Assembly (NCBI GenBank): GCA_030620095.1
Contig: JAUTXW010000214.1
Span: 1,368,001 to 1,432,000, forward strand
Direction: 5' to 3'
DNA length: 64,000 bases
DNA from: Kuschelorhynchus macadamiae
Lineage: Eukaryota; Arthropoda; Insecta; Coleoptera; Curculionidae
Notes under the pieces: generated by a model
What the model saw: only the letters and a program-made list of their open reading frames with translations
The model's database searches: none
What the model was told of the DNA's origin: nothing
Made by a program: the position numbers and the translations under genes
In this document: piece after piece, positions 34,466-48,208 of the stretch
Layout of the letters: every line of letters starts with the position of its first letter
Numbering within the stretch: the first letter of the stretch is position 1

Positions 34466-35447
34466 TTGCTGCTAAAATACCTTTCAACGCTTTTTAAACT
34501 AACCAAGGTACACAGCACGACAGAAAGGATTGAAATAATCGAAATATTTTTCGGAAATAATCAGTGCGCTAATAGAACATCACAAATATTTAATGAGCGA
34601 CATGAGAAGAGCTACATGCATCGAAAATATGTTCTGGAAGTTGTGGCTAAATTTCGCGAACATTCAAAATCCCATAAGGAAAACAGGAACGGAAGCGGTG
34701 ATTTTAGGGAAAGTTTTTAGATAAACTTACGTTAAGTACCCGCCAAATGGAAACTGTGTCTAGTGTTGGTCGACGTAGTATCCAAAGGATTCTTAAAGCC
34801 AATAGTTTCCATCTGTACAAAACACACCTTGTGCAAGACCTTAATGAAGACTAATTTGATCGGCGATTAAAATATTGTGATGTTATGGGTGAACGAATTA
34901 TAAACGATGAAAATCTTCAACACTTGTTTCTCTGATGAATGTTTTTTTTCAAACGCATGGTAAATCGTTATAACTGCCGATATTGGTCTAATTCTAATCC
35001 CAGAAATTATCAAGAGGTACACACCCAACAGCCACGAAAATTAAATATTTCGGCTGGTATTTTTGACGATCATAGAGTTAGTCCTTTTTTCTTGCCCGGA
35101 AATTTGACAGGTGAAATGTATTTACAATTATTATAAGACGCCATAGATTCAGCGTTAACAGCAATAATTAAAAATTAGAATGATCGACGATACGTTGAGG
35201 ATAGGTTCATGTTTCAACAGGAAGATGCCCCGCCACATTATGTAATATTTGTTCGACAATATTTAGACGAGACGTTTCCAGATTCCCAAGATCGCCAGAT
35301 TTATCACTATGGATTTCTTTCTATGGGGTCACTTAATAAGCAAAATCTATGCGACTGAACCGACATCATTACAAGATTTGCAATAAAAAATTGTAAATGA
35401 GTGTCTTTAAATTACTCCTGAAATATTGCAGAATGTGCGGCAAATTT
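34466..35447 (+). pseudogene. Mariner-like transposase fragment (MLE-6)
   Basis: The open N-terminal piece 34466-34720 contains TTERIEIIEIFFGNNQCANR and YVLEVVAKFREHSKSHKENR, the N-terminal helix-turn-helix. It continues in other frames with VGRRSIQRILKANSFHLYKT, then NCRYWSNSNPRNYQEVH and NISAGIFDDHRVSPFFLPGN (34939-35136). FQQEDAPPHYVIFVRQYLDE follows; its expected aspartate QQD is changed to QQE-D. A deletion precedes SPRSPDLS-like text near 35285. The first catalytic block is also damaged. At 35447 it passes straight into the end of PLE-2. No TIRs are visible. Confidence 0.75.
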
Positions 35448-36925
35448 TCGAAGCTTTCTTATTCGCGTCCGAATAGAGACTGAAGTGTTGGTGACTGCGA
35501 CGCTTCCTTCTATTCCCCCACTCGGGGCCGAAGGTTATATCTGCGCAGCCGTTGGTCGTTATATATGTTTTCCGGATGGTGTGGTTGTTGTTGCGCTAAT
35601 TGCGCTTGAGTTTTTGCGATTTTAGATTTGTCGATTATTGTCTTCCATACTGTTGGTAGTTTTAATGATTCGTCCCTTTTATTTATAAACAAGTCACCTT
35701 GTTTTTCAATTTCTATGGCTTCTCGGATTATTCTGGTCTTATAATGTTCTATATTGGTAATCTCCCTACACCCATCGAAATTTATTTTATGGCCGGTTTC
35801 CTGATGATGTAGAAATATAGCTGAGGTTGTTTGTTTATTTGCGATGCCGAGTTTATGCTCTTCCACTCTGGCTGATATTCGCCTGTTAGTTTGCCCCACG
35901 TACAAATTTTCACAATGCTGGCACGGAATACTGTATACTCCGTGGTTTTCCAGTTTGATTTTGGGTTTCCAAGTAGTTTACCTATAGTTGTTTGTGACTG
36001 GTATATTATTTGTATGTTGTGTTTCCTAAAAATTCTTCCGATTCTGTCTGTTGTGCCTTTTACATATGGTAAGACTACTTATTGCTTTCCTGGTTCATAA
36101 GTTGTGTTGTTCGTTGTTCGGGGAACCTGTGCATTAATAGCTTTCTCTATGGTGCGATTTGTGTAGTATTTTTCCTTAAAGCACTAGATATTACCTTAAG
36201 TTCGTTTTGTCTCGTCTGTGTTTCAGTTAATCGCACGGATCTGGATATTAAGATATTTGCCACAGCTTGAATTTGTGCTGGGTGATGATGTAATTTTGCA
36301 TTTAAATATCTGTCTGTATGTGTTGGTTTTCTATACACAGTGTATGCAGTTTTGCGACCAAAACATCTAAAAATGGTAGTTTGTTGTTTTCCTCTAACTC
36401 TAGAGTAAATTGTATTCTGGGGTGGATTGAATTTATGTGAGTCAGACATTTTTCGAGCTCTGCATGACCATATTGCCATATAATAAATATGTCATCCACA
36501 TAACGAATCTATAATTTGGGCTTCAAACTTGCTTTCTCAAGAGCTTCTTTCTCGAAGTATATCATAAATAAATTCGCGACTACTGGTGATAGCGAGGACC
36601 CCATTGGAGCACCATCCATTTGTTTATACATTTGCCCGTTGAATGAAAAATAAGTATTTTTAAGGCAATGCTCCGAGAGTTGTATTATATGTGCCTGGAA
36701 ATCCTCGTTCATAACAATCTTATCCAATGCTTCGTCGATGGGAATACTGGATATAACGATTTGACATCTAGGCTTGCTATGATATCGTTTTTTTCAAGGA
36801 CGATATCTCGTATAATTCGAGTGAAATGCTCCAACTTTTTACAAATGAATCAGCTTTTTCTACAGTTGGTTGCATAATTTCAGAAAGGTAATTCTCCAGT
36901 TTTTGTAATAGCGAATTAACAGCAC
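35447..36925 (-). mobile_element. Penelope-like element PLE-2, 5'-truncated
   Basis: Minus strand. The reverse transcriptase begins near 36925 (NSLLQKLENYLSEIMQPTVE). It continues with a DVKSLYP block and with MYKQMDGAPMGSSLSPVVAN (36509-36727). After one stop comes the catalytic RYVDDIFIIW (YVDD at 36491-36502), then IQFTLELEENNKLPFLDVLV. Connector and GIY-YIG follow; the frame 35905-35510 contains YVGQTNRRISARVEEHKLGI and ends with YNLRPRVGE. The TATA box that overlaps the stop in PLE-4 is mutated here (GGGGGAATAGAAGG). Two or more stops and shifts. The upstream side joins an oppositely oriented PLE terminus at 36926. Confidence 0.85.
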
Positions 36926-37044
36926 TATTCGGACGCCAGAAAGAAAGCCTCGAAAATGCCAAATGTGATTTTGGCGAAACGTCAGCAAAACTGTTCTTTT
37001 CAGAACGACAGTAGTGAACGGATGTACACCCGGAATGAAAACAC

Positions 37045-37046
<2 letters not shown>
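36926..37046 (+). mobile_element. Penelope-like terminal segment, opposite orientation
   Basis: TATTCGGACGCCAGAAAGAA through ATGAAAACACAT is the same 3' terminal segment as 43944-44066 of PLE-4, on the plus strand. It is joined head-to-head to the 5' break of PLE-2 and runs into a (TA)n tract. Inverted terminal scraps at 5' breaks are known for Penelope-type elements. Confidence 0.75.

Positions 37047-37131
<85 letters not shown>
37047..37131. repeat. (TA)n tract
   Basis: About 42 TA units directly after the Penelope-like terminal segment. Tyrosine/isoleucine frames across it are artefacts. Confidence 0.97.
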
Positions 37132-37932
<801 letters not shown>

Positions 37933-37944
37933 CTTCTGTCATTC

Positions 37945-37997
37945 GGAAGCCCGAAATGTCATATTGCACGGGCATTCGAAGCCCATTTCGGGCTTCC
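37945..37997. repeat. GC-rich hairpin beside TA tract
   Basis: GGAAGCCCGAAATG (37945-37958) is the exact reverse complement of 37984-37997, with a 25-base loop. It lies 20 bases after the TA tract and is markedly more GC-rich than its surroundings. Confidence 0.85.
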
Positions 37998-38258
37998 TAA
38001 ATACAAACGTGTATAAAGCTTTCCTACGTTCGCACCAAAGTTAAAGAAAACTGTACCTAATTTTTTGCTTGGGCTTCATATTTACATGTTACTCTGTAAA
38101 AACATACGCGTCAGGGTTCACGGTATCGTACTGTAGTTGGCGCTCTAGTCGTTGTGTGTAAATGATATACAACTCTGTATAGGTTCTACGGGTTTGAAAA
38201 GCCCCACTAAATACTACGACTTTAGCCGTACCGGCAACATGGCAACGTCGCAGAAAAT

Positions 38259-38522
38259 TTGGATTATGATTTTAATAAGAAGATTAGACATTTGTGTATT
38301 ATAGTTATGAATTCGAAGTTGGAATTCGTGGCCCGGGCTTCAAAAAAGCGCCCGAAAGTGAATTTAGTGAATATTAGTGACATAGAGGAGATAACAAATT
38401 GTGGCTTGAATATTTTTATATTAATGAAACGTTCAAAGCGGATTTTAGAACTTGCTTTAGACATTTGTATGAACGTTAAAAAATGTACAGCGAAATGGTT
38501 TTGGTTAATTGTTAAGCGGTAG
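38259..38522 (+). CDS. Unassigned open frame in a GC-balanced patch
   Basis: An 87-codon frame; an internal ATG starts MNSKLEFVARASKKRPKVNL, then VNISDIEEITNCGLNIFILM. I recognise no domain. The preceding 150 bases (38100-38250) are less AT-rich than usual for this window, and an upstream ATG at 38239 opens a different, short frame. It could be a scrap of a multi-copy gene or chance. Listed because it is the only non-repeat frame in 37-41 kb with ordinary amino acid composition. Confidence 0.2.
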   Translation: MDYDFNKKIRHLCIIVMNSKLEFVARASKKRPKVNLVNISDIEEITNCGLNIFILMKRSKRILELALDICMNVKKCTAKWFWLIVKR

Positions 38523-39283
38523 GGAAAACAATACTAGCATATCTTGCGCTAAAGACAAAATAAATCCTACAAGATCCTCATTTTGATCTTTGACACATTA
38601 TTAGGTTAATATCATTATCTTTTTAATTAAATTAACCTTTAACTATTTTCTACGGATTAATATTTAGAAAATTTGTTCAGAAAAATATAGAAAATTCGCA
38701 CGGCAGTATGTTAAAAGCATACACCCCATAAATTTCATACCACATAAAAACAATGCAAACAAATCAAAAACCAGAACATAACTCAACAGAAACGCATGGA
38801 AACAAAAACGACCTTAAAACGTTAAGTATAACTTTAAAAAAATAATCCTAGTTTTTTTCTTCAGTCTCAATCCTGTGCTAGGCGATTTGAAAGGTCTGCA
38901 CAAAAGATCGTAATTGACAGCTAAGTAAAATGTTTCCGTATTTAGTATAGTTAAAAGGAGTTATTTGTAGTGAAAAATAACATATATGAAAAAACTTTGC
39001 TGGTCTTTAAAACTGCCACCACAAAAATTGTATTTTTTGTAATTTTAGTGTTGAAATCCATATGTTTGTATGTTTTGATAACCCTGTATATATGACCTAA
39101 ACTGAGTCTAAACTATTTTTTTCTATAAGCACCAACTTTAATCAGAAATAAAAATTTCTTAATGTATACCTACCTAATAAAGTTTTCCATATGTTGCATA
39201 CTTTTTTGGACACACTTGGCATATGGTTGTGAAGCATTAGTCCCGCCTGTGCACTAGCAGAGTATATTCTAAGCATTAACAGG

Positions 39284-39325
<42 letters not shown>

Positions 39326-41332
39326 GATCATCCGCTTTTAAGCAGATTTAGCAATGAAACATGAGGCCAGCTTTCGAGGTAATATCAAATTGTATTTAGT
39401 GTCCAAATTTTGTATTTACTTTGATACAGGGTGTTTTTTTGGTTGGTGACAAAAAAGGCAGGACATAATTTTTGGCTCACTTTAGGGCTAGAAGTTCATC
39501 TTAATATGTGCTTGCAAGGAATTCGTTTTTGAGATAGTGAGGGTTACTATATTTTATTTTTTTTAGTTTTTATTTTATAACATTTAATTTACTGTATGCT
39601 GTGAATAATGCCTACAGAGTGGCTATGAAACATTTCAGAACACTTTATAGGGTATTACTTTTTCCCAGGTTGCGACTCCTTTTACCTCACAGGAATTTTT
39701 ACTACAGTGCCACTAACCATTTTTACTATAAATGAAAATTACTAATTTTGTTCTGTAACTTCTTGGTCTTTTACATTAATTTAATTTTTTGAACTGCTTA
39801 GAACTTATTAATGGAAATGTATATTTATGATTGGTGATGGCACACATGGCTCGTAGAAAACGGGAAAAATGGTCAAATTGTAATTTTGTAAATAGGAAAC
39901 AAATTTCAATTTAAAAAGGTTTAAACCCAAGAACCACGATTTCTTAGTTGACTCCAGCCGTGAGAGCTTTTGTACTAAATGGATGCTTCCTTTGATTCTT
40001 GTGAAGTCCCTGATTTTTTAAAATCATTAGAAAATATTTGTTAGGGGATGGCTGATATATCCTTGTAGACAAATCTAAATCATTCATTCATAACTATGAT
40101 GGAAGATCACATTTCACAATTTTTAAGTTTTATCTAGTAAATATTACAACCTTTTAGATCTATTTTACATTATAAAAGAGATAAAACATATCTTACCTGA
40201 ATCTGTATTAAACTATGAACACGTATTGTCAACACATCAACAAAACCTGACGCCATACATGCTCCACTGATTGGGAACTTTAAATCTTTTTGAACAATTG
40301 ATTCCAATTACCCTTCTAATCCGATTGTTATAAATAGTACTTGAAAACAGCTAGTTTTAATGTGTTAGTAACTATATAGACTTAAATAATGTCGCACTAT
40401 TAAAACTTTACATTTTTTATACCCTTTCTGTGAGTCGTAAGGTGTCACAAAAAAAAACATTTTCTTGTATTATATAATCATATTGCTAAAAATAGTACTT
40501 GACAGCAGTTAGTACTTTAAATATGTAAATAACAACACATTTTTTTAATAAAGTTTTATATCCAAAGTATTAGTTTTATTTTCTTTTGTTAGTTAGTAAT
40601 GATTACGACCCTTAAATATGCAATAATTTTTTAACAGTTAACAGTATAAGTTCTTAAACATTTATTTTCAGACCAAGGGTTTTTACATATGGAGGTAACC
40701 ACAATTTATAAAACTTTATATTTTTTCATTAATTGGTGATTAATTCAAACGCCACATACGATCAAATCAAAATAAAACAAATGGTAAAGTACCACAACAT
40801 AAACATTTTCTTGCATTAATAATCTGATTGATAATCATAATACAATACTTTGAAATATAATACTTAAAATTGTAGTAAATATAATAAAATCATTTTTTCT
40901 ATTAACGCATAGAAAATATTAGTCTATTACAAAAATGACTTCTTCAGTTTTTCGAATTACCCTATTCACTGTTAAAAATGTTTACTTAATATAATTCTCC
41001 ATTAAAAAAATAAGTATGTAAACTGTTAAGAATAAATAAAAATGCTTGTATTGCTTGAGCATATTGGCAACGCAACTGGGCTTTGTCTAATTCAACAAGT
41101 ATATACATTTATACACAGCGGGCTTCTTATTTTCCAAAAACGTATGGGATTCATAAAACCTGGAAAATATAACGATTTCTGCATATCAAGAAAAAGTTAC
41201 TCCTCTGCCTTTGCTTGCAATAACTGTAAGATTTAAATTATTTTTCAATAAAATATACTTTGTTTAAACCAATATTTAGGCCGGGATTCGGGTAGTCTGT
41301 GGGACATACCGGGCTTCATATTAGACATGAGA

Positions 41333-41334
<2 letters not shown>
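38523..41334. other. Gene-free AT-rich stretch with mariner-type end scraps
   Basis: No coding sequence that I recognise. It holds a (TA)n run at 39287-39321. Two isolated mariner-type termini face each other: an AACCCTGTA end near 39080, and TA followed by CAGGGTGTTTTTTTGG near 39425. The frame 41042-41236 is unassigned. Confidence 0.4.

Positions 41335-41375
<41 letters not shown>
41335..41375. repeat. (TA)n tract left of PLE-3
   Basis: About 20 TA units. The Penelope-like fragment PLE-3 begins immediately after it. Confidence 0.97.
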
Positions 41376-41377
<2 letters not shown>

Positions 41378-41561
41378 GAAATTGAAAAACAAGGTGATTT
41401 GAATAAAAGGGACGAATCATTAAAACTACCAACAGTATGGAAGACAATAATCGACAAATCTAAAATCGCAAAAACTCAAGCACAATTAGCACAACAACAA
41501 CAGCACCATCCGGAAAACATAAACAACGACCAACGCCTGCGCAGATATAACTTTCGGCCCC

Positions 41562-41565
<4 letters not shown>
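41376..41565 (+). mobile_element. Penelope-like C-terminal scrap (PLE-3) between TA tracts
   Basis: The frame reads EIEKQGDLNKRDESLKLPTV, then WKTIIDKSKIAKTQAQLAQ and DQRLRRYNFRPR. This is the same C-terminal coding end as PLE-2 and PLE-4, cut just before the stop/TATA region. (TA)n borders it on both sides, so about 190 bp of retroelement is embedded in a TA microsatellite. Confidence 0.85.

Positions 41566-41641
<76 letters not shown>
41566..41641. repeat. (TA)n tract right of PLE-3
   Basis: About 37 TA units starting within the codons for the PLE-3 C-terminus, followed by a T-run. Confidence 0.97.
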
Positions 41642-41643
<2 letters not shown>

Positions 41644-41889
41644 TTTTGGTTTTTTTATGATTTTCTTAGGGTTCTTGTAAAAGTAAGATGTGTTTATGTT
41701 CTTATTCACATATTTTTTAACGTCTGAGTCTATTTGGACCTTCTTCAGAATACATTGAAGTAAGAAACTAAAAAAATTTATATATGTTGTTAAATCATGC
41801 ACAATTAGCCCAACAACGACAGCACCATCCGGAAAACATAAATAACGACCAACGCCTGCGCAGATATAACATTCGGACTCGAGTGGGGG

Positions 41890-41926
41890 TATAAAAGGAA
41901 GCGTCGCAGTCACCAACACGTCAGTC
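41890..41926 (+). promoter_or_regulatory. PLE promoter: TATA box and initiator (5' copy)
   Basis: TATAAAAGG starts at 41890, and TCAGTC (an arthropod-type initiator) is at 41921-41926, with the A 33 bases downstream. The same arrangement is in the 3' copy (TATAAAAG 43906-43913, TCAGT 43937-43941). The TAA of the TATA box is also the stop codon of the upstream coding end. Confidence 0.65.
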
Positions 41927-41949
41927 TCTATTCGTCAGCTGAGACAGAG

Positions 41950-43910
41950 AAAGAACTTTTAAAGTTACACCTAAAACTAAGTAACATCATTCACCCTTTA
42001 TTGTGGAATCGCATAGAAACTTTGGCTTTTTGGCGAACCGAATCAAATAAGAATATTAAGACAGATAAACTTTCGAAAAAGTATGACAATCTTCTAAGAA
42101 AGTCGAGTCAGCCACAAGGATCATCAGTATAGGTCGAGAAATTAGTACGTAATATATCATCCTACAGTCTCTCAGAAAGTGAAAAATCCGTACTGAGTAA
42201 GGGTTTTAATTTTGCGATATCTCCTAAGGAAATCCCTAAAGAAGAAATAATAGCTGGAGTGGAAGCTGTCCTGGACTCCTCTGAAGAAACAAAAGCAGAG
42301 GAGATTCAACAAGAGGTGGTAAAAATTTTAAGACCAAGCAAAACACCAAAACCTAAATGCCACTGAACAAAGGGCCCTAATAAACCTTCGAAAAAATAAA
42401 GTTATCACAATCCTTCCAGCAGATAAAGGAAACGCAACTGTGGCTGTGAATACTCAAGATTACGTACAAAAAATGCAGGATATCCTACAAGACAATTGTT
42501 ATAGGCCTGTTCCGAGGGACCCGACAACGTACCTAGAAAAAACAAGTAAAAATAAAATAAAAAGTTCACCAATAAACCCCGAAATTCAACAAAAAATCAT
42601 ACCACGGGAAAAGTCGAGCTGATGCCCTTAACCCTATGGTTTACCAAAAATACGCAAACCAGGGTCGCCCATCAGACCTATTGTTAATGCTGTTAATTCG
42701 TCGCTACAAAAACTGTAGAAATACCTTTCTAAAATTATGCAACCAGCTGTAGAAAAAGCTGATTCATTTGTAAAAAACTCGGAGCATTTCACTCGAATTA
42801 TACGGGATATCGTCCTTGAAAAAAACGATATCATAGCAAGCCTAGATGTCAAATCGTTATATCCCAGTATTCTCATCGACGAAGCGTTGGACAAGATTGC
42901 TATGAACGAGGATTTCCAGGCACATATAATAAAACTCTCGGAGCATTGCCTTAAAAATACTTATTTTTCATTCAACGGGCAAATGTATAAACAAATGGAT
43001 GGTGCTCCAATGGAGTCCTCGCTATCACTAGTATCACCCTAGAAATACAATTTACTCTAGAGTTAGAGGAAAACAACAAACTACCAATTTTAGATGTTTT
43101 GGTCACAAAACTGCATAACGGACATTTCGAATACACCGTGTATAGAAAACCAACAAATACAGACGGATATTTAAATGCAAAATCACACCATCACCCATCA
43201 CAAATTCAAGTGGCAAATACCCTAATATCCAGATCCGTGCGATTAACTAAAACACAGACGACACAAAACGAACTGAAGGTAATATCTAGTGCTTTAAAGA
43301 AAAATGGCTACACAAATCGCACCATAGAGAAAGCTATTAATGCACAGGTTTCCCGAACAACGAACAACAAGAATTATGAACCGGGAAAGCAACAAGTAGT
43401 CTTACCATATGTAAAAGGCACAGCAGACAGAAGCGGAAGAATTCTTAGGAAACACAACATACAAACAATACACATAAACAACTATAGATAAACTACTTGG
43501 AAACCCAAAAGACAAAAACCAAACTGGAAAACCTCGGAGTATACAGTATTCCGTGCCAGGACTGTGAAAAGTTGTACGTGGGGCAAACTAACAGGCGAAT
43601 ATCAGCAAGAGTGGAAGAGTATAAACTCAGCATCAGAAATAAACAAACAACCTCAGCTTTATTTCTACATCATCATGAAACCGGCCATAAAATAAATAAT
43701 CCGAGAAGCCATAGAAATTGAAAAACAAGGTGATTTGAATAAAAGGCACGAATCATTAAAACTACCAACAGTATGGAAGACAATAATGGACAAATCTAAA
43801 ATCGCAAAACTCAAGCACAATTAGCGCAACAACAACAGTACCATCCGGAAAACATAAATAACGACCAACGCCTGCGCAGATTTAACCTTCGGCCCCGAGT
43901 GGGGGTATAA
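41950..43910 (+). pseudogene. PLE-4 reverse transcriptase / GIY-YIG gene (broken)
   Basis: N-terminal blocks are shifted: QRALINLRKNKVITILPADK and GNATVAVNTQDYVQKMQDIL (open part 42440-42622), then GLPKIRKPGSPIRPIVNAVN. RT motif SLDVKSLYPSILIDEALDKI lies in 42737-43042, followed by MYKQMDGAPMESSLS. A deletion then removes the catalytic YVDD region that PLE-2 retains, and the frame resumes at EIQFTLELEENNKLPILDVL. FEYTVYRKPTNTDGYLNAKS and RTIEKAIN follow (43099-43491), then the endonuclease LGVYSIPCQDCEKLYVGQTN with RRISARVEE and FLHHHETGHK (43497-43721). The C-terminal stop is TAA 43908-43910. Loss of YVDD makes it inactive. Confidence 0.85.
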
Positions 43911-43941
43911 AAGGAAGCGTCGCAGTCACCAACACTTCAGT
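43906..43941 (+). promoter_or_regulatory. PLE promoter: TATA box and initiator (3' copy)
   Basis: TATAAAAG at 43906-43913 contains the stop codon of the coding end (codons GTG GGG GTA TAA). TCAGT at 43937-43941 places a potential start 33 bases downstream. In an element with tandem pseudo-LTRs this copy would drive transcription outward. Confidence 0.6.
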
Positions 43942-44063
43942 TTCTATTCGGACGCGAGAAAGAAAGCTTCGAAAATGCCAAATGTGATTTTGGCGAAACT
44001 TCAGCAAAACTGTTCTTTTCAGAACGACAGTAGTGAACGGATGTACACTCGGAATGAAAACAC

Positions 44064-44067
<4 letters not shown>

Positions 44068-44125
<58 letters not shown>
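44068..44125. repeat. (TA)n tract at PLE-4 3' end
   Basis: About 28 TA units immediately after the terminal ACACACAAA of PLE-4. Confidence 0.97.
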
Positions 44126-47411
<3,286 letters not shown>

Positions 47412-47415
47412 ACCG

Positions 47416-48208
47416 ATTATTGTTATAGGAATTAAAATCATAATTCTTAAAATGTCAAACAATTAGGTTAGGAACCAAGTGGAATAATAAAAAACACAGT
47501 AGCGTAAAACTTCATGTAATATTTTGTCACGTCAAAACATTTAAATTGCCTTAGGTATGTTTTAAAATGAAAGAAAAAAAGTTACGGGTTTCTAGGAACA
47601 ATTGTATATATGATGTAAGGTTAGATTAGGTTAGTTTTTTTATTGATTTAAATTCATTTTGGGTTAGACTTAAAAAATATATTACACTAAGAATAGCTCA
47701 TGAAAGCACAAATATTTCGGCTACTTAGGGTTAGATTTTGGTTACCTGCAGTAAAAAATACAATATTTTTGCAAAAAATAATAATATATATATAAGTGTC
47801 TATAAAAATTTAAAAAAATGTATGTATTTATAGGTATAGGTATATTCTATTTTTCCCAAAAAAAATGAATAAAATGAAATAAAATCTTCAAAAGAGGATT
47901 TCATATTTTTTTGTTTGCCTTTACTGTTTGTTAAACAAATAACATTTGTTGAGAAATATAATCAAACTGTTTCCTCTTCAGCACAGTAATTAGGCCGAAA
48001 AAAAAGGATAATATAATGTTAGTTATATAATAGTTCCTAGACACTCATAACTCCAACTTTTTTTTCCGTTTTAGAACATACTTAAGGTAATTTAAATATT
48101 TTGACCAAACAAAATATTACATGAAGTTTTTTATATACCACTTGGTTCCTAACCTAAGTGTTTGACACTTTAAGAATTATGATTTTCATTATAATAACAA
48201 TTATTTTT
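47416..48208. mobile_element. Foldback element with 200-bp inverted arms
   Basis: The sequence from ATTGTTATAGGAATTAAAAT to about 47620 is inverted at about 48010-48208, including AATCATAATTCTTAAA, TTAGGTTAGGAACCAAGTGG and TTCATGTAATATTTTG. The centre (about 390 bp) has no coding sequence. The left arm begins right after the TA tract and its CCGACCGATTA motif. No clear target duplication, because the left flank is low complexity. Confidence 0.75.

Larger units (their letters stand above)
41799..44067 (+). mobile_element. Penelope-like element PLE-4 with tandem pseudo-LTRs
   Basis: The C-terminal coding end plus promoter region, starting GCACAATTAG, occurs at both ends in the same direction (41799-41934 and 43815 onward). 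This is the tandem pseudo-LTR arrangement typical of Penelope-like elements. The decayed reverse transcriptase/GIY-YIG gene lies between them. The 3' copy continues with TATTCGGACGCGAGAAAGAA and GAATGAAAACACAC, then (TA)n. The left side comes after about 155 bp of unrelated DNA following the PLE-3 TA tract. Confidence 0.85.

Noticed and set aside
43960..44060. A hammerhead ribozyme in the PLE terminal segment
   Set aside because: GGCGAAAC after a small stem is suggestive, and such ribozymes are known in Penelope-like elements, but no CUGAUGA core box is present upstream in any copy here.
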